DNA of 64,000 nucleotides from Allorhizobium ampelinum S4 (GCF_000016285.1 NC_011991.1:62001-126000), one strand, 5' to 3'; counted from the first letter of the stretch, positions 40,701 to 53,738 are shown. Numbers and translations: made by a program. Notes: generated by a model from the sequence alone, not told the origin.

Positions 40701-43700
40701 CGGCGGATGCGGTAATGCATCGGATCAGCGATGTGGAATCCGAGGGTTCGGTTCCGATTGGGCGCCCGATTTCGAATACATTTGTTTATGTCCTCAATGA
40801 TACTTTGCAACTGGTTCCGCCTGGGGTTGTCGGGGAGCTTTACATAGCGGGAGCAGGCCTGGCGCGAGGTTATCTGCGTCGGCCCGGCCTGACTGCCGAA
40901 CGGTTTGTAGCTGATCCCTTTGGTGAGGCTGGCACGCGCATGTATCGGACTGGAGACCTCGTCAAATGGCGTAGCGACGGTATTCTGGACTATTTAGGGC
41001 GGGCCGACGAGCAGGTTAAGATCCGTGGTTTCCGTATTGAGCCCGGGGAGATCGAGGCCGCTCTGCTCTCTCATCCTAGCGTTTCACAAGCCGTCGTCAT
41101 CGCGCGCGAGGATAGCTCCGGTGACAAAAAGCTTCTGGGATATGTGGTCAGTCAGTCGGGCTCTCTCATAGACGCACAAGCATTGCGGCAATTTCTCCGC
41201 GATCGTCTTCCTGATTATATGGTTCCAGCGGCGATCATAGCGCTCGATCGTCTTCCCCTGTCTCCAAATGGCAAACTTGATCGCAAGGCTCTGCCGTCGC
41301 CTACTTACGAGGTTTCAGTCGGCCGGGAACCTTCGACCCCACAGGAGGAGCTTCTTTGTGGCCTTTTCGCTGAAGTCCTGGGGTTAAATCAGGTAGGTAT
41401 CGACGATAACTTCTTCGACCTGGGGGGACATTCACTACTTGCTACTCGCCTAATATCTCGAATCCGCTCCACCTTCAGCCGTGAGGTTGCTATCCGAACG
41501 CTTTTCGAGGCCCCGACCGTTGCTCAATTAGATCGATACCTCAATAAGTCGGATACCGCGCGGACGGCATTGCAAAAACAGATGCGACCGCCGCGTCTTC
41601 CTCTGTCTCCGGCGCAGCGTCGCCTTTGGCTTCTAGACCGGATTGATGGTCATAGCTCGACATATAATATTCCGATCGCCCTGCACCTGAACGGCGATAT
41701 AGAGATATCTGTCCTAAAGTCATGCTTGAAAGACATCCTACTAAGGCACGAAAGCCTAGCGACTACTTTCGTAGAGGTTGAAGGAATTCCCCACCAAGAG
41801 GTGGTATCCGCTGACAATTTAAATATTGATATTATCACAAAGAAGATTGCCCATGAGAATCTCAGTACTGCACTTGTAGCTGCCGCAAACTATAACTTCG
41901 ATCTCTCGATAGATGTCCCAATACGACCTTATCTATTCCAACTCGGCCAAAATGAATATGTGCTCCTGATCCTCCTGCACCATATCGCCGCCGATGGATG
42001 GTCGATGTTTCCGCTGTTGAGAGATCTTTCTGCTTCCTACAATGCTCGGAGCAAAGGAAAAGAGCCTGAATGGACCCCTTTGTCGGTTCAGTATGCCGAC
42101 TATACACTGTGGCATCAAGACGTCTTAGGCAGCGAAAGCGACCAGGATAGTCTCATTTCAAAGCAAATTGAGTATTGGCGAGAAGCGCTTAAGGGCCTTC
42201 CGGACGAGATCAATCTACCAGTCGATCGAACCAGGCCCGCAATAGAAAGCCATCGCGGGGCGGAGGTGGAATTTGCTCTTTCTGGGGAGCTTCATGCCGG
42301 CTTGAAAGCCTTGGCAAGGAACGAGCGTGTAACATTATTTATGCTCTTCCATAGCACCCTCGCAGCGCTCCTTTATCGGTTAGGCGCGGGGACAGACATT
42401 GCGATTGGGAGCCCGGTAGCGGGACGCATGGATGCTGCTCTTGAGGACCTCGTCGGATTTTTCGTCAACACCCTCGTATTCCGTATAGACACTGCCGATA
42501 ATCCCACGTTCCGCGAGCTATGTGGCCGGGTTAGGGATATTACACTTGATGCTTATGCACACCAAGATCTACCCTTCGAGCGGCTGGTCGAGCTTTTGAA
42601 CCCAAGCCGTTCTTTAGCAAAGCATCCCCTCTTTCAAGTCCTTCTAGTGCTTCACAACAACCTTGAGGCCAATCTCGCATTTGATGGCGTCGACGCCTCA
42701 ATTGAAAAGGTAAACGTAACCTCCGCCAAATTCGACCTCTCTTTTGCCCTCCGAGAACAGTTCGACGCGGATAAGGCACCTGCCGGCATCTTCGGCGCAA
42801 TCGAATATGCAACAGACCTTTTTGATCGCGACACCGTAGAAGCGTTTGCCGATCGGTTTATCCGCCTTCTGGAGGCTATTGTCTCCGATCCCGAACAACG
42901 CCTAGACGAAATCGATCTGTTAGACCCCGACGAACGTCACAAGGTTCTTGTAGAATGGAATGACACGCGGCGGCCGATTTCCGAAGCGCTGCTGCCGGAA
43001 CTCTTTCAGGCTCAGGTCGCCCGTACACCTGATGCCATTGCCCTTGAATGTGAAGGCGAGCAAATTTCGTACGCCGAACTTGAGGCCCGCGCCAACCGGA
43101 TGGCCCGGTATTTAATTGAGCTGGGCGTGGGACCTGAGACGATTGTCGCACTGGCGCTTCCACGGTCAATCGACATGGTTGTGTCTTTGCTGGCGGTTCT
43201 CAAGTCAGGTGGGGCTTATCTGCCTCTCGACCCGCAATATCCGACCGAAAGATTAGCGTTCATGGTGGCTGACGCGCAGCCCGCCACGGTAATCGCGGTG
43301 GCATCGACGGCAGAAAAGCTGCCTGAGGATGCTCCTCTCCTACTTCTAGATGACGCTGGAGTCCTCGAACGGATCTCCGCATTTTCCGATTCCGCGGTCA
43401 TCGAGACAGAACGGCACGCGCCGCTCGACCCACTACATCCCGGCTATGTCATCTATACATCTGGATCAACCGGAAAGCCCAAAGGCGTGGTTGTGAATCA
43501 TTCGGGGTTCACAAATTACCTTCTCTGGGCTGAGAGCTACTATCCGAAAAACCGGGGCACCGGTACGCCACTGACCACCTCACTCGCTTTCGACGCTACG
43601 GTAACTAGCCTCTACTTACCGCTACTGAGGGGCAGTCGGGTCATCCTACACGCAGAAGGTACCGAGATCGAGCGCGTTCAGAAGGATATCGCTGGCGGTC

Positions 43701-46060
43701 CTTTGAACTACTCTTTGATGAAAATCACCCCAGCCCATTTGGACTTATTTGGGAGCGTCGTTGCGAGCGATAGGCTCCATGAGATTTCTAATTGCCTAAT
43801 TGTCGGCGGAGAGGCACTTCTAAGTTCGCACATAAAACCGTGGCTCACCGGGGGATCTCCGGTGAAGATTTTTAACGAGTACGGTCCGACGGAGACGGTG
43901 GTGGGCTGCACAGTCTTCATGGCTGGTTCCGATCGGCAACTCGCAGCTTCGGTTCCGATTGGGCGCCCGATTTCGAATACATTTGTTTATGTCCTCAATG
44001 ATACTTTGCAACTGGTTCCGCCTGGGGTCGTCGGGGAGCTTTACATAGCGGGAGCAGGCCTGGCGCGAGGTTATCTGCGTCGGCCCGGCCTGACTGCCGA
44101 ACGGTTTGTAGCTGATCCCTTTGGTGAGGCTGGCACGCGCATGTATCGGACTGGAGACCTCGTCAAATGGCGTAGCGACGGTATTCTGGACTATTTAGGG
44201 CGGGCCGACGAACAGGTTAAGATTCGCGGTTTCCGTATTGAGCCCGGGGAGATCGAGGCTGCTCTGCTCTCTCATCCAAGCGTTTCACAAGCCGTCGTCA
44301 TCGCGCGCGAGGATAGCCCCGGTGACAAAAAGCTTCTGGGATATGTGGTCCATAATTCGCATGGGCTTGCACCCGCTGATGTGCGAGAGAGCAAACTTGC
44401 GGAATGGCATGAACTGTACGAGAACGAATATGCACTGCCCTCTGACGCTCCTTTTGGCGAGGACTTCAGAGGATGGACAAATAGCTACGATGGGGCACCG
44501 ATACCACGTCAGGAGATGGAAGATTGGCGAGAGGAGACCGTCAAGCGGATCATCGCCCTCAATCCATCGAAAGTCTTGGAGATCGGAGTAGGAACAGGGC
44601 TCATCTTATCCCGTATCGCACCACTTTGCGACGAGTATTGGGGTAGCGATATCTCTGGCACCGCAATATCTAAGCTCGCCTCTCTACTGTCAGCTCATGA
44701 CAAGTTGAATGAAAAGGTACGGCTTATAACCGCTCCGGCCCACGATCTTTCTACCATGCCGCTTGGATACTTCGACACTATTATCATAAACTCGGTCACT
44801 CAGTACTTTCCTGAGCTCGGGTATCTCACCGAGCTCCTAGAGCGTCTCCAAGGATACTTAGCTCCTAGGGGAGCGATTTTCATCGGCGATGTTCGCAACC
44901 ACCGACTATTTCGTATGTTCGAAACCGCAAAACAGGTTCGGATTGCGGCTCCTGAAGACACTCCTGCGATCATCTCAGAGCGAATTGAACGAGCACTTCA
45001 GTCGCCAAGCGAGTTACTCATAGATCCTTGCTACTTCGAGAAATTGAACAGCCACGCAGCGGTAAACATGATCGCCGACGTCCGAGTAAAGACTGGCCGA
45101 TTCTCCAACGAGTTGACGAAGTATAGATACGACGTAATATTAAATTTCCCTGTGCCTTCGAGTGCTGCGGGCCCCCAAATAAATTGCGTTCAGTTCAACA
45201 GCAGACATCACGACGCGGATGTGATTGGTCAGCTTCTTGAAGCAAGCCAAAATGCACTGGTTCTTGTCGGGGTTCCAAATCAAAAGCTCGATGAAGATCG
45301 TTTCGTGTTAGCTACTTTTCGGGCGCGCGTAAAACCTTCGAACGCGGATTCCCACACTACTGCGCACCCTGGCGGCGAGCTTTTACCTGTCTTTCAGACG
45401 TTAGCTCAAAGGTACGGCCGGGACTTGATTCTCAGATGGAACAATGAATCTACCACTGGGGCCATGGACGTCGCATTTGTTCCTGCCCACATTTCCGCAC
45501 AGGCGGTCTCCGGCCCCAGCTTCCCCGGAAATCACGATATATCCAGCATCCCTGCCCGGATCTCCTTTGCCGATGATATGGCACATGAGCTTCGGGAGTA
45601 TTTAGAGATATTCCTTCCTGCTCATATGCTTCCCGCCTCAATAATAGCCGTTGAGAGCATTCCTTTATCACCCAACGGGAAAGTCGACCGCGGTTCTCTC
45701 CCCTCCCCCGATCTCAATCCCCGGAAAGGGAGCGATCCCAAAACAGCAATCGAACATCAACTTTGCCAAATTTTTTCTGACGTACTCGGTATTCCGGAGA
45801 TCGGGACAGATGATGACTTCTTCCGGCTCGGTGGTAACAGTATATCAGTCATACGGTTGATATCACGTGCACGACACGAGATGTTGTCACTCTCCCCTCG
45901 AGACGTGTTTGAATGCAAGACGGTGGCTAAGTTGGCACCGCGGGCCGCGCCTGCTCCGCAAGGCAAAACTGCTCAAAATGAGAGAGGTTCGCCCCAGATG
46001 GGCCTAGCCCCTGTGGCGTTTGATAAGCTTCAAGATAAATGGGGAGGCCGCAGTGCCTAA
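34775..46060 (+). CDS. Non-ribosomal peptide synthetase 1: formyltransferase-A-T-C-A-T-C-A-NMT-T
   Basis: Start ATG 34775 has GAGG upstream; 3761 residues. Domains by approximate residue: formyltransferase 1-310 with the N/H of [12 protein letters not shown] and the D of VDAGDI; a half condensation-like relic 345-600 without HHxxxDG; A1 610-1090; T1 with GGHSLL near 1130; C2 with HHLIADH near 1356, resembling dual epimerisation/condensation domains; A2 1660-2170; T2 near 2216; C3 with HHIAADG near 2402; A3 2725-3640, carrying an inserted N-methyltransferase ([10 protein letters not shown] near 3267); T3 with GGNS near 3687. Specificity codes read by hand against GrsA are DAWFLGNVVK (Leu), VDYVTSLADK (beta-alanine type, YGSSE instead of YGPTE) and DATKIGEVGK (Asn type). 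It would start the chain with an N-formylated leucine and hand a tripeptide to NRPS 2. Its stop overlaps the NRPS 2 start. Confidence 0.95.
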   Translation: MFNRQVSAIARDAQDPSESTRIRSCIIAGEGTLAIRCAQHLMDSGHHLKGVLTSEKVLADWVYAKNITVLRSVEELATLLLDEGPVDWLFSIVNPILLPPNVIARVKGGAFNYHDAPLPRYAGVHATSWAILAEERDYAISWHRISNFVDAGDIVLQRAVPIVDDDTALSLNLKCYQAAAGAFEELISRLTHGKVESYQQDLSQRTFFSRHDRPEADGILQFNRQAKQLSATVRALSFGPYRINTFCRPKLLVADIALGVGALDVLDERSTEPPGTVICVDHKGWRISTFDHDILVRNLVVLETDEDVSPQILAAELEIEPGTQLPILSESEMSRLRRLHIETSKNNSFWQKRLAHANSTSLPFAPSWAEQGRERWRASAWHVLQAFDAIPLETSGSYILTSWLVYLSRVTGKSTIETGWAWQPDDSSSAAVRATLADVVPLQLNVGWVESFDSVRSALSSECATVRVKNTFAKDTFPSKTNLRSSKILRPRRAWDTAVELVDSEVLPQDHPKANVVTFQVDPRKRSFRLIYNAERLSPADVDRITEHLIVLSRSIMTPGNEFVPAHGLEILSRQETELVLEGWNETSVDFPSERCIHQLFERQVAETPDVVAVEQDGISVTYAELNAKANILADKIRMRMTRPDNIVAICVERRIYMITAFIAVVKAGATYLPLDPTNPPEHIADTVADAGAVLILTDTVGAKALSAAVAEGPHTLDIGEAMSAKHPAEIDLVSGFPLIAPSQLAYVIYTSGSTGKPKGVMIEHAGLVNLATWHIKTFGLKTGSRCTLMSRPVFDASVWEMWPALCSGATLVLPPVNLLDDVDVLLKWWHQQDLHVSFLSTPLASIAFQENLTNPNLQSLLVGGDQLRSVPPTLPPKLTLVNNYGPTEATVVATSGEVRAGEPVLTIGRPIANTRAYVLDEYLQPVPHGVVGEIYISGAGVARGYLGRAGLTAEHFVADPFSRVAGKRMYKTGDLGRHLPDGRLHFIGRNDDQIKIRGFRLEPGEIQRQLCEHAGVRDALVIKHDSHELNDYLAAYIVPEQKTLTAGADELRAYLRGYLPEYMVPATFTFLETFPLTQNGKIDRKALPSPIEDPVSRPPYEAPSGHIEQLLATTWQDLLCITRIGTQDNFFELGGHSLLAVKVQARLRQEGLNLKTSDLFSFPTIASLAGKVADADPVLVDHSKIDPNSPLMPSDLPLIDLSKIDIDRIVERAPGGKGNIQDIYALSPLQDGILFHHMLGGIGDAYLLLDLIGFRERVILQRYVEAVQTVVDRHEILRTGFMWHGLTTPAQFVLRKADISVEYVDLDPSAGLAVDQLIERYDPRTYRLDLSEPPLMRFFATRDFQTGHWLLLQLFHHLIADHTTLEILHSEVREIMGGSGSNLPPATPYRNLIAQTRLRAADDEHHRHFFRSMLADIEDPSAPFDMVDVYNDGKDVTESVVTLSVDLDRRLRRHARQLGVSLASICHVAWGIVVARTCGRDAAVFGTVLLGRNQAGGEVDRAMGLFINTLPIRVDLDAVSVGDGICRTHSLLSELMQHEYASLTLAQGCSSVPASIPLFSSLINYRHNDPLQHQADLGCGIERLKFEERTSYPITLSVDDTGVSLGLTVQAVPPVVPGTLSGYMVEALSQIASALEETASVALERLDICDQRTRHKVLVEWNDTRRPISEALLPELFQAQVARTPDAIAVEYEGEQISYAELEARANRMARYLIELGVGPETIVALALPRSIDMVVSLLAVLKSGGAYLPLDPQYPTERLAFMVADAQPATVIAVASTAEKLPEDAPLLLLDDAGVLERISAFSDSAVIETERHAPLDPLHPAYVIYTSGSTGKPKGVVASHESARNRVTAQLWINPPTQADVCCQKTSISFVDSVYELLLPLLGGAHVCIAPDEIGTDLQALLNFIEVHSVTRIVLVPSVAEKLLSLAEAKQKCNTLAVWTLSGEALESNLVATMRRAFPDASVFNLYGSSEIAADAVMHRISDVESEGSVPIGRPISNTFVYVLNDTLQLVPPGVVGELYIAGAGLARGYLRRPGLTAERFVADPFGEAGTRMYRTGDLVKWRSDGILDYLGRADEQVKIRGFRIEPGEIEAALLSHPSVSQAVVIAREDSSGDKKLLGYVVSQSGSLIDAQALRQFLRDRLPDYMVPAAIIALDRLPLSPNGKLDRKALPSPTYEVSVGREPSTPQEELLCGLFAEVLGLNQVGIDDNFFDLGGHSLLATRLISRIRSTFSREVAIRTLFEAPTVAQLDRYLNKSDTARTALQKQMRPPRLPLSPAQRRLWLLDRIDGHSSTYNIPIALHLNGDIEISVLKSCLKDILLRHESLATTFVEVEGIPHQEVVSADNLNIDIITKKIAHENLSTALVAAANYNFDLSIDVPIRPYLFQLGQNEYVLLILLHHIAADGWSMFPLLRDLSASYNARSKGKEPEWTPLSVQYADYTLWHQDVLGSESDQDSLISKQIEYWREALKGLPDEINLPVDRTRPAIESHRGAEVEFALSGELHAGLKALARNERVTLFMLFHSTLAALLYRLGAGTDIAIGSPVAGRMDAALEDLVGFFVNTLVFRIDTADNPTFRELCGRVRDITLDAYAHQDLPFERLVELLNPSRSLAKHPLFQVLLVLHNNLEANLAFDGVDASIEKVNVTSAKFDLSFALREQFDADKAPAGIFGAIEYATDLFDRDTVEAFADRFIRLLEAIVSDPEQRLDEIDLLDPDERHKVLVEWNDTRRPISEALLPELFQAQVARTPDAIALECEGEQISYAELEARANRMARYLIELGVGPETIVALALPRSIDMVVSLLAVLKSGGAYLPLDPQYPTERLAFMVADAQPATVIAVASTAEKLPEDAPLLLLDDAGVLERISAFSDSAVIETERHAPLDPLHPGYVIYTSGSTGKPKGVVVNHSGFTNYLLWAESYYPKNRGTGTPLTTSLAFDATVTSLYLPLLRGSRVILHAEGTEIERVQKDIAGGPLNYSLMKITPAHLDLFGSVVASDRLHEISNCLIVGGEALLSSHIKPWLTGGSPVKIFNEYGPTETVVGCTVFMAGSDRQLAASVPIGRPISNTFVYVLNDTLQLVPPGVVGELYIAGAGLARGYLRRPGLTAERFVADPFGEAGTRMYRTGDLVKWRSDGILDYLGRADEQVKIRGFRIEPGEIEAALLSHPSVSQAVVIAREDSPGDKKLLGYVVHNSHGLAPADVRESKLAEWHELYENEYALPSDAPFGEDFRGWTNSYDGAPIPRQEMEDWREETVKRIIALNPSKVLEIGVGTGLILSRIAPLCDEYWGSDISGTAISKLASLLSAHDKLNEKVRLITAPAHDLSTMPLGYFDTIIINSVTQYFPELGYLTELLERLQGYLAPRGAIFIGDVRNHRLFRMFETAKQVRIAAPEDTPAIISERIERALQSPSELLIDPCYFEKLNSHAAVNMIADVRVKTGRFSNELTKYRYDVILNFPVPSSAAGPQINCVQFNSRHHDADVIGQLLEASQNALVLVGVPNQKLDEDRFVLATFRARVKPSNADSHTTAHPGGELLPVFQTLAQRYGRDLILRWNNESTTGAMDVAFVPAHISAQAVSGPSFPGNHDISSIPARISFADDMAHELREYLEIFLPAHMLPASIIAVESIPLSPNGKVDRGSLPSPDLNPRKGSDPKTAIEHQLCQIFSDVLGIPEIGTDDDFFRLGGNSISVIRLISRARHEMLSLSPRDVFECKTVAKLAPRAAPAPQGKTAQNERGSPQMGLAPVAFDKLQDKWGGRSA
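39737..40295 (+). repeat. A-domain front-half repeat, three copies
   Basis: The segment from [16 protein letters not shown] to the A3 motif [11 protein letters not shown] in A2 recurs almost identically at 42935-43493 (A3) and 47366-47925 (A4). Only scattered bases differ. Beyond the A3 motif the three diverge sharply, in the region that sets substrate choice. Confidence 0.9.
40724..43042 (+). repeat. 2.3-kb repeat, copy in NRPS 1
   Basis: This runs from the part of A2 just after its specificity core through T2 and C3 to the first codons of A3. At a constant offset of 7606 bases I find the same sequence at 48330-50648; the two copies encode identical protein and I saw no base difference in the lines compared. 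Confidence 0.93.
43952..44353 (+). repeat. A-domain rear-half repeat, third and partial fourth copies
   Basis: The segment from [10 protein letters not shown] to KKLLGYVV in A3 is a third copy of the start of the 2.3-kb repeat, with a few substitutions, and ends where the methyltransferase insertion begins. A fourth, partial copy at 51778-52212 covers A5 from [12 protein letters not shown] to the carrier domain GGHS. Confidence 0.88.
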
Positions 46061-49000
46061 CATTGAAGAGCTTCTCCCGCTATCACCTTTGCAGAAGGGC
46101 CTTCTCTTCCACTCACTTTATGATGAGAGTGGTGTTGACGTCTATCACATCCAATTTACGATCGAGCTGCGTGGCAAATGTGTGCCCGAGAAGCTGCGGA
46201 AATGCGCTGACTTGCTTCTGCATCGTTATCCGAACATCCGTGCTGGGTTCGAATATGAGGATTTGGACGATCCGCTGCAAGTCGTTCTAGATACCGTCGA
46301 TCTTCCCTGGCACACGGTCGATATCTCTGACCACGAGGAGCGAGAAAAGGAAGGGATATTAGATAAGATTTCCGCCTTTGACCGGACAACAAGATTCAGA
46401 GCCGACAGGCCACCATTGCTTCGCTTTACCTTCGTCAAACTGGATTCAGACAGAGCTTATCTTTTTTTTACGCACCATCATCTCATACTCGACGGATGGT
46501 CGTTGCCTGTATTTCTTCGTGAGCTGTTTGAGCTTTATGACTGTAATGGGGAAGTCGAAGCGCTACCGTCCGCTGCCTCTTATCGAGACTATCTCGACTG
46601 GATGACCTCCGCAGATGGCGAAAGTTCTCGCGAGGCATGGACGCAATATCTACTCGATTACGATTATCAGCGGAACGCGTTGCACGGCAATGTATACGAC
46701 GCCCACCAGCCTCAGACGGTACTACGAACAATCAGTAGCTCGCTTACCCAGCAAGTTCTTACGCTATCGCGAACAGTTGGTGTCACGGACAGCACTATTA
46801 TGCAGGCGGCTTGGGGAATTTTTCTCAGCCTGATCGAGGCTCGAAGTGATGTTGTTTTCGGAGTGGTTGTATCAGGTCGCCATCCAGAAGTTCCTGACGT
46901 TGAGAGGATCGTGGGCTTGTTGGCAAACACGATACCTCTTCGCTTCAGGGTGGACGGCAGTGAGAAGGTTAAGGCGTTACTCTGCAGGGTGCAATCCGAG
47001 CAAGCTGGCTTGATCCAGTTTCACTCGACAAGCCTCGGGGATATTCAAAGATGGATCGGAACCACGAATCTTCTGGAAAGCGTTGTGGTTTATCAAAACT
47101 ATCCCCTAGGAGGAGAAAGTGTGTGGAGAGGAGAATCGTTCTCAGCTGAGTTTGTTGACTGCTCAGGGGGACAATCGCACTATCCGCTTCATCTTTCGAT
47201 TTTCCCGGGTAGATCAACAGAGATCAGGCTTAGTTACCAACCACATTTGTTTGACCGCGACACCGTAGAAGCGTTTGCCGATCGGTTTATCCGCCTTCTG
47301 GAGGCTATTGTCTCCGATCCCGAACAACGCCTAGACGAAATCGATCTGTTAGACCCCGACGAACGTCACAAGGTTCTTGTAGAATGGAATGACACGCGAC
47401 GGCCGATTTCCCGGGAGTTGTTACCTGAACTCTTCCAAGCCCAGGCTGCCCGCACACCTGATGCTATCGCCCTTGAATGTGAAGGCGAGCAAATTTCGTA
47501 CGCCGAACTTGAGGCCCGCGCCAACCGGATGGCCCGGTATTTAATTGAGCTGGGCGTGGGACCTGAGACGATTGTCGCACTGGCGCTTCCACGGTCAATC
47601 GACATGGTTGTGTCTTTGCTGGCGGTTCTCAAGTCAGGTGGGGCTTATCTGCCTCTCGACCCGCAATATCCGACCGAAAGATTAGCGTTCATGGTGGCTG
47701 ACGCGCAGCCCGCCACGGTAATCGCGGTGGCATCGACGGCAGAAAAGCTGCCTGAGGATGCTCCTCTCCTACTTCTAGATGACGCTGGAGTCCTCGAACG
47801 GATCTCCGCATTTTCCGATTCCGCGGTCATCGAGACAGAACGGCACGCGCCGCTCGACCCACTACATCCCGCCTATGTCATCTATACATCCGGATCAACC
47901 GGAAAACCCAAAGGCGTGGTTGTGAATCATTCGGGGTTCACAAATTTCCTTGCCGCGATGACTGAAATCTTCGATCCATTCGCGCAAACACCGTTTTATG
48001 CGACCACGTCAATCGCTTTTGATATCGCCGGTATGGAACTCTTTCTGCCGCTTGCCACCGGAGGCCGGCTGAATCTCTCAGCCCAGTCCGCCGCGTTGCA
48101 AGCCCAGGAGACGGTTCGTGCATTAACAAATGCTCCATCTGGCTTGTTCCAGGCAACACCGTCTGCTTACAGGAATCTCGCCGAAGTTCATTCGGCGGGG
48201 AATGTAGCGGCTTTGTGCGGGGGTGAACAGCTTACGAGCGACCTAGCACAACAAATTCTTAGCACGTACGGAAGTCTTCATAATCTCTACGGGCCGACCG
48301 AAACGACAATATGGTCTCTTTGCGCAGCTATCAGCGATGTGGAATCCGAGGGTTCGGTTCCGATTGGGCGCCCGATTTCGAATACATTTGTTTATGTCCT
48401 CAATGATACTTTGCAACTGGTTCCGCCTGGGGTTGTCGGGGAGCTTTACATAGCGGGAGCAGGCCTGGCGCGAGGTTATCTGCGTCGGCCCGGCCTGACT
48501 GCCGAACGGTTTGTAGCTGATCCCTTTGGTGAGGCTGGCACGCGCATGTATCGGACTGGAGACCTCGTCAAATGGCGTAGCGACGGTATTCTGGACTATT
48601 TAGGGCGGGCCGACGAGCAGGTTAAGATCCGTGGTTTCCGTATTGAGCCCGGGGAGATCGAGGCCGCTCTGCTCTCTCATCCTAGCGTTTCACAAGCCGT
48701 CGTCATCGCGCGCGAGGATAGCTCCGGTGACAAAAAGCTTCTGGGATATGTGGTCAGTCAGTCGGGCTCTCTCATAGACGCACAAGCATTGCGGCAATTT
48801 CTCCGCGATCGTCTTCCTGATTATATGGTTCCAGCGGCGATCATAGCGCTCGATCGTCTTCCCCTGTCTCCAAATGGCAAACTTGATCGCAAGGCTCTGC
48901 CGTCGCCTACTTACGAGGTTTCAGTCGGCCGGGAACCTTCGACCCCACAGGAGGAGCTTCTTTGTGGCCTTTTCGCTGAAGTCCTGGGGTTAAATCAGGT

Positions 49001-52000
49001 AGGTATCGACGATAACTTCTTCGACCTGGGGGGACATTCACTACTTGCTACTCGCCTAATATCTCGAATCCGCTCCACCTTCAGCCGTGAGGTTGCTATC
49101 CGAACGCTTTTCGAGGCCCCGACCGTTGCTCAATTAGATCGATACCTCAATAAGTCGGATACCGCGCGGACGGCATTGCAAAAACAGATGCGACCGCCGC
49201 GTCTTCCTCTGTCTCCGGCGCAGCGTCGCCTTTGGCTTCTAGACCGGATTGATGGTCATAGCTCGACATATAATATTCCGATCGCCCTGCACCTGAACGG
49301 CGATATAGAGATATCTGTCCTAAAGTCATGCTTGAAAGACATCCTACTAAGGCACGAAAGCCTAGCGACTACTTTCGTAGAGGTTGAAGGAATTCCCCAC
49401 CAAGAGGTGGTATCCGCTGACAATTTAAATATTGATATTATCACAAAGAAGATTGCCCATGAGAATCTCAGTACTGCACTTGTAGCTGCCGCAAACTATA
49501 ACTTCGATCTCTCGATAGATGTCCCAATACGACCTTATCTATTCCAACTCGGCCAAAATGAATATGTGCTCCTGATCCTCCTGCACCATATCGCCGCCGA
49601 TGGATGGTCGATGTTTCCGCTGTTGAGAGATCTTTCTGCTTCCTACAATGCTCGGAGCAAAGGAAAAGAGCCTGAATGGACCCCTTTGTCGGTTCAGTAT
49701 GCCGACTATACACTGTGGCATCAAGACGTCTTAGGCAGCGAAAGCGACCAGGATAGTCTCATTTCAAAGCAAATTGAGTATTGGCGAGAAGCGCTTAAGG
49801 GCCTTCCGGACGAGATCAATCTACCAGTCGATCGAACCAGGCCCGCAATAGAAAGCCATCGCGGGGCGGAGGTGGAATTTGCTCTTTCTGGGGAGCTTCA
49901 TGCCGGCTTGAAAGCCTTGGCAAGGAACGAGCGTGTAACATTATTTATGCTCTTCCATAGCACCCTCGCAGCGCTCCTTTATCGGTTAGGCGCGGGGACA
50001 GACATTGCGATTGGGAGCCCGGTAGCGGGACGCATGGATGCTGCTCTTGAGGACCTCGTCGGATTTTTCGTCAACACCCTCGTATTCCGTATAGACACTG
50101 CCGATAATCCCACGTTCCGCGAGCTATGTGGCCGGGTTAGGGATATTACACTTGATGCTTATGCACACCAAGATCTACCCTTCGAGCGGCTGGTCGAGCT
50201 TTTGAACCCAAGCCGTTCTTTAGCAAAGCATCCCCTCTTTCAAGTCCTTCTAGTGCTTCACAACAACCTTGAGGCCAATCTCGCATTTGATGGCGTCGAC
50301 GCCTCAATTGAAAAGGTAAACGTAACCTCCGCCAAATTCGACCTCTCTTTTGCCCTCCGAGAACAGTTCGACGCGGATAAGGCACCTGCCGGCATCTTCG
50401 GCGCAATCGAATATGCAACAGACCTTTTTGATCGCGACACCGTAGAAGCGTTTGCCGATCGGTTTATCCGCCTTCTGGAGGCTATTGTCTCCGATCCCGA
50501 ACAACGCCTAGACGAAATCGATCTGTTAGACCCCGACGAACGTCACAAGGTTCTTGTAGAATGGAATGACACGCGGCGGCCGATTTCCGAAGCGCTGCTG
50601 CCGGAACTCTTTCAGGCTCAGGTCGCCCGTACACCTGATGCCATTGCCGTCGTTGATCGCGACCACGTTCTTACTTATAGGGATCTTGAGACCCAAGCAA
50701 ATCGTTTGGCCCACTACCTCGTAAATTTAGGTGTGGGTCCAGATCGTCCTGTAGTCATATGCATCGAACGTTGTATCGACGTCGCGGTTGGCCTCTTAGC
50801 AATTCTGAAAGCGGGCGGCGCATACGTAGCTGTAGATCCCGTCTACCCGAAAGACCGCATCGATTTTGTCGCACGGGATGCCCGACCAGCGGTGGTCATT
50901 ACGATGTCCCGGCACGCTGAGTTATTTGTAGGACTGCATCCTTCCGTCCCAGTGATCTCGATCGATGCCGATCACAATGAGTGGAGTACGATGTCAGGCG
51001 CGCCCCCTGAGATGGGAGGGAATGACTCTCGTCTCGCTTATATCTGCTACACCTCCGGCTCAACCGGCACTCCGAAAGGAGTTATGATAGACCATGCCGC
51101 AGTCGTCCGAACCGTGATGGCGACCGACTATGCGAATTTTGGCGTTCGCGAAACGTTTCTTCAATTCGCCCCACTAGCCTTTGACGCTTCAACTTTCGAG
51201 ATCTGGGGTGCTCTCCTCAATGGTGGCCGCTTGGTATTCGCTCCGCCCGGAAAGGTTGGCCTTGATGAGGTTTGTGATCTTGTGCAGAAATTTAACGTGA
51301 CGACTTTGTGGCTTACGGCCGGCATCTTTCAACTCCTTTCCGAAGAGCATCTGCAGTGCCTGTTCTCCCTCCGGCAACTGCTGGCGGGAGGGGACGTATT
51401 GTCCCTCGATACGATAAACCGGGTTAACAAAGCTCTTCCCAATTGCCAGGTAATCAATGGCTACGGCCCAACGGAGGCGACAACATTTTCAGTGTGCCAC
51501 GCCTTTCCGAAAGGGATCGCGACTGAAATACCGATTGGGAAACCAATTGCGAATACAAAGGTCTATGTCCTCGACAAATGTCTTGCCCCGGTTCCAATTG
51601 GAGTGGTTGGCGAACTTTATATTGCAGGAAGAGGCGTAGGGCGTGGCTACCTAAACCACCCCTCGCTTACATGTGAAAAGTTCATTAGTAGTCCGTTTGG
51701 AGATTCGGGAGACCGTCTTTACCGAACCGGAGATTTAGTCCGATGGGGCCGAGACGGCCTACTGAGGTTTCTCGGGCGGGCCGACGAGCAGGTTAAGATC
51801 CGTGGTTTCCGTATTGAGCCCGGGGAGATCGAGGCCACTCTGCTCTCTCATCCTAGCGTTTCACAAGCCGTCGTCATCGCGCGCGAGGATAGCTCCGGTG
51901 ACAAAAAGCTTCTGGGATATGTGGTCAGTCAGTCGGGCTCTCTCATAGACGCACAAGCATTGCGGCAATTTCTCCGCGATCGTCTTCCTGATTATATGGT

Positions 52001-53738
52001 TCCAGCGGCGATCATAGCGCTCGATCGTCTTCCCCTGTCTCCAAATGGCAAACTTGATCGCAAGGCTCTGCCGTCGCCTACTTACGAGGTTTCAGTCGGC
52101 CGGGAACCTTCGACCCCACAGGAGGAGCTTCTTTGTGGCCTTTTCGCTGAAGTCCTGGGGTTAAATCAGGTAGGTATCGACGATAACTTCTTCGACCTGG
52201 GGGGACATTCTGTCCTTGCTATGAGGCTCATGGCACGTATTCGCCAAACTTTCGGAACCACTGTAGCCTTACGCACGATATTTGAAGCATCAACCGTTTC
52301 TGCCTTATCACTTTATCTTGAGACTAAGAATATAGCTAGTAATGAACTTCCGCCGATTTCCGTGCATTCTGAACGCAAAGCGCCGGTGACTCCCAGCCAG
52401 CATCGACTTTGGGATAAAGCAAAAAAAGCTACGAGCGATTCTGCAGCACGTATTGATCACAGCTCTGAAAACCTCGTCCAAACCCTCGAAATTGTCGGAA
52501 ATCTTGATGTCGGAGCATTCTTGAAAGCCAGCGACGCCTTGGTAAAGAAGCACGAAGCACTTCGGACGGTATTCAGCGACAGTAATAATATGGCTTATCA
52601 GGAAGCGCATGCGAACGAGATCTGCGTAGCAAGTTACTTTGACCTAGTTGGATATACCATTGAGGAGATAGAGGAAAAAAAGAAGGATTTTGGAGTCAAG
52701 CCATTCGACCTCTCAACTAGTCTTCCTCTTCGAGTCGGAATCTTCAAGCTTCAAGACAAAAAATTTCATGTCATTTTTGTGGTTCACCACATCGTAGCTG
52801 ACGGGTGGTCAATAGGAATAATGAATGCTGATTTCGAGGCCCTGTATAACCACGTTGCTGCAGGTAGGGCTTTGTCTCAGAGCAATAATGGGAGGCACGC
52901 TTATCAATACATCGACTATGCGCACTGGCTCCAACAACGGCTTGATCAGGGCGATTTCGAGGATCAGTTTCTATATTGGAAGAAAAAGCTACAGGACCTT
53001 CCCAGCTTGGCCGTCTGCGTGACGAAAGAACCTCACGATGGTCGCGACACGGTTGAAGCGAACAAGTTGATGTTCGCGATCGAGCCTTCGACCCGTGGAG
53101 ACGTAATTGGCCTCGCGAAAGAAGCTAGAACGACCCCCTTTGGTGTATTCATGACAGCGCTCCGGATTCTTGTTTGGATCGAAACTGGTGCCAAAGACAT
53201 CGCAGTTCAGGCTCCGGTCGCAAACCGCAGAGATCCAGATACCCATCTGATATTAGGTAGGTTCTTTAACTACATTGCAGTTCGTTCGGAGCTCGCTGAA
53301 AATGAGACAGCGATCTCAACAATTCGGAACAACCATTCGTCTTTTGTTGAGGCGCAAGAAAATCAAGAGGTGCCTTTTGAGTTGATATACGAAGCAATCA
53401 CTGGCGGCAAAGAGCTTTTTAAACGTCCGCTGGCGGAATATGCGATTACTATGGAACCTGCTGGGAAGCCGCTGACTTTGGACGGCGTAAATGTGGAATC
53501 AATTCCCAGCGTCGGGGTTGAGAACCTGAAACGAACACTGAATTTGACTCTCGTTGAGAGCGGTACATCGCTTCTTTGTCAGATGAGGTTTGATGCGAAG
53601 CGTTTCGACAAAGTGCACAGCGCTATGTTCCGTGACGATTGGCTGCATATTTTAAAGTTGGTCACAACTGACCCCGGAATTTCTTTGTTAACTATTAGAG
53701 AGAAGCTAGTCACGTCTAGACGTGATTCTCATGACTAG
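46053..53738 (+). CDS. Non-ribosomal peptide synthetase 2: C-A-T-C-A-T-C(terminal)
   Basis: The chosen start is GTG 46053, overlapping the NRPS 1 stop (GTGCCTAA) with GGGGAGG five bases upstream; an in-frame ATG at 46020 has no such site. This gives 2561 residues. Domains: C4 8-430 (HHHLILDG near 141); A4 440-960; T4 near 992; C5 with HHIAADG near 1178; A5 1503-2000; T5 with GGHSVL near 2050; a final C domain 2110-2561 with intact HHIVADG. Codes read by hand are DIMQLGLIWK (Gly type) and DAFWLGGTFK (exact Val code). There is no thioesterase or reductase. Release would rest on the terminal C domain, by cyclisation or attack of an outside amine or alcohol (inference). The phosphopantetheinyl transferase gene follows with a short overlap. 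Confidence 0.95.
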   Translation: MPNIEELLPLSPLQKGLLFHSLYDESGVDVYHIQFTIELRGKCVPEKLRKCADLLLHRYPNIRAGFEYEDLDDPLQVVLDTVDLPWHTVDISDHEEREKEGILDKISAFDRTTRFRADRPPLLRFTFVKLDSDRAYLFFTHHHLILDGWSLPVFLRELFELYDCNGEVEALPSAASYRDYLDWMTSADGESSREAWTQYLLDYDYQRNALHGNVYDAHQPQTVLRTISSSLTQQVLTLSRTVGVTDSTIMQAAWGIFLSLIEARSDVVFGVVVSGRHPEVPDVERIVGLLANTIPLRFRVDGSEKVKALLCRVQSEQAGLIQFHSTSLGDIQRWIGTTNLLESVVVYQNYPLGGESVWRGESFSAEFVDCSGGQSHYPLHLSIFPGRSTEIRLSYQPHLFDRDTVEAFADRFIRLLEAIVSDPEQRLDEIDLLDPDERHKVLVEWNDTRRPISRELLPELFQAQAARTPDAIALECEGEQISYAELEARANRMARYLIELGVGPETIVALALPRSIDMVVSLLAVLKSGGAYLPLDPQYPTERLAFMVADAQPATVIAVASTAEKLPEDAPLLLLDDAGVLERISAFSDSAVIETERHAPLDPLHPAYVIYTSGSTGKPKGVVVNHSGFTNFLAAMTEIFDPFAQTPFYATTSIAFDIAGMELFLPLATGGRLNLSAQSAALQAQETVRALTNAPSGLFQATPSAYRNLAEVHSAGNVAALCGGEQLTSDLAQQILSTYGSLHNLYGPTETTIWSLCAAISDVESEGSVPIGRPISNTFVYVLNDTLQLVPPGVVGELYIAGAGLARGYLRRPGLTAERFVADPFGEAGTRMYRTGDLVKWRSDGILDYLGRADEQVKIRGFRIEPGEIEAALLSHPSVSQAVVIAREDSSGDKKLLGYVVSQSGSLIDAQALRQFLRDRLPDYMVPAAIIALDRLPLSPNGKLDRKALPSPTYEVSVGREPSTPQEELLCGLFAEVLGLNQVGIDDNFFDLGGHSLLATRLISRIRSTFSREVAIRTLFEAPTVAQLDRYLNKSDTARTALQKQMRPPRLPLSPAQRRLWLLDRIDGHSSTYNIPIALHLNGDIEISVLKSCLKDILLRHESLATTFVEVEGIPHQEVVSADNLNIDIITKKIAHENLSTALVAAANYNFDLSIDVPIRPYLFQLGQNEYVLLILLHHIAADGWSMFPLLRDLSASYNARSKGKEPEWTPLSVQYADYTLWHQDVLGSESDQDSLISKQIEYWREALKGLPDEINLPVDRTRPAIESHRGAEVEFALSGELHAGLKALARNERVTLFMLFHSTLAALLYRLGAGTDIAIGSPVAGRMDAALEDLVGFFVNTLVFRIDTADNPTFRELCGRVRDITLDAYAHQDLPFERLVELLNPSRSLAKHPLFQVLLVLHNNLEANLAFDGVDASIEKVNVTSAKFDLSFALREQFDADKAPAGIFGAIEYATDLFDRDTVEAFADRFIRLLEAIVSDPEQRLDEIDLLDPDERHKVLVEWNDTRRPISEALLPELFQAQVARTPDAIAVVDRDHVLTYRDLETQANRLAHYLVNLGVGPDRPVVICIERCIDVAVGLLAILKAGGAYVAVDPVYPKDRIDFVARDARPAVVITMSRHAELFVGLHPSVPVISIDADHNEWSTMSGAPPEMGGNDSRLAYICYTSGSTGTPKGVMIDHAAVVRTVMATDYANFGVRETFLQFAPLAFDASTFEIWGALLNGGRLVFAPPGKVGLDEVCDLVQKFNVTTLWLTAGIFQLLSEEHLQCLFSLRQLLAGGDVLSLDTINRVNKALPNCQVINGYGPTEATTFSVCHAFPKGIATEIPIGKPIANTKVYVLDKCLAPVPIGVVGELYIAGRGVGRGYLNHPSLTCEKFISSPFGDSGDRLYRTGDLVRWGRDGLLRFLGRADEQVKIRGFRIEPGEIEATLLSHPSVSQAVVIAREDSSGDKKLLGYVVSQSGSLIDAQALRQFLRDRLPDYMVPAAIIALDRLPLSPNGKLDRKALPSPTYEVSVGREPSTPQEELLCGLFAEVLGLNQVGIDDNFFDLGGHSVLAMRLMARIRQTFGTTVALRTIFEASTVSALSLYLETKNIASNELPPISVHSERKAPVTPSQHRLWDKAKKATSDSAARIDHSSENLVQTLEIVGNLDVGAFLKASDALVKKHEALRTVFSDSNNMAYQEAHANEICVASYFDLVGYTIEEIEEKKKDFGVKPFDLSTSLPLRVGIFKLQDKKFHVIFVVHHIVADGWSIGIMNADFEALYNHVAAGRALSQSNNGRHAYQYIDYAHWLQQRLDQGDFEDQFLYWKKKLQDLPSLAVCVTKEPHDGRDTVEANKLMFAIEPSTRGDVIGLAKEARTTPFGVFMTALRILVWIETGAKDIAVQAPVANRRDPDTHLILGRFFNYIAVRSELAENETAISTIRNNHSSFVEAQENQEVPFELIYEAITGGKELFKRPLAEYAITMEPAGKPLTLDGVNVESIPSVGVENLKRTLNLTLVESGTSLLCQMRFDAKRFDKVHSAMFRDDWLHILKLVTTDPGISLLTIREKLVTSRRDSHD
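48330..50648 (+). repeat. 2.3-kb repeat, copy in NRPS 2
   Basis: This is the second copy of the segment at 40724-43042, here covering the end of A4, T4, C5 and the first codons of A5. Identity ends abruptly at both borders, which lie within A domains. Confidence 0.93.
53711..53724. repeat. Perfect palindrome CACGTCTAGACGTG at the NRPS 2-PPTase junction
   Basis: This is a 14-bp self-complementary sequence at the end of NRPS 2, directly before the ATG of the phosphopantetheinyl transferase (53731). It could fold in the mRNA near the downstream start and tune its translation; chance is possible. Confidence 0.6.
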
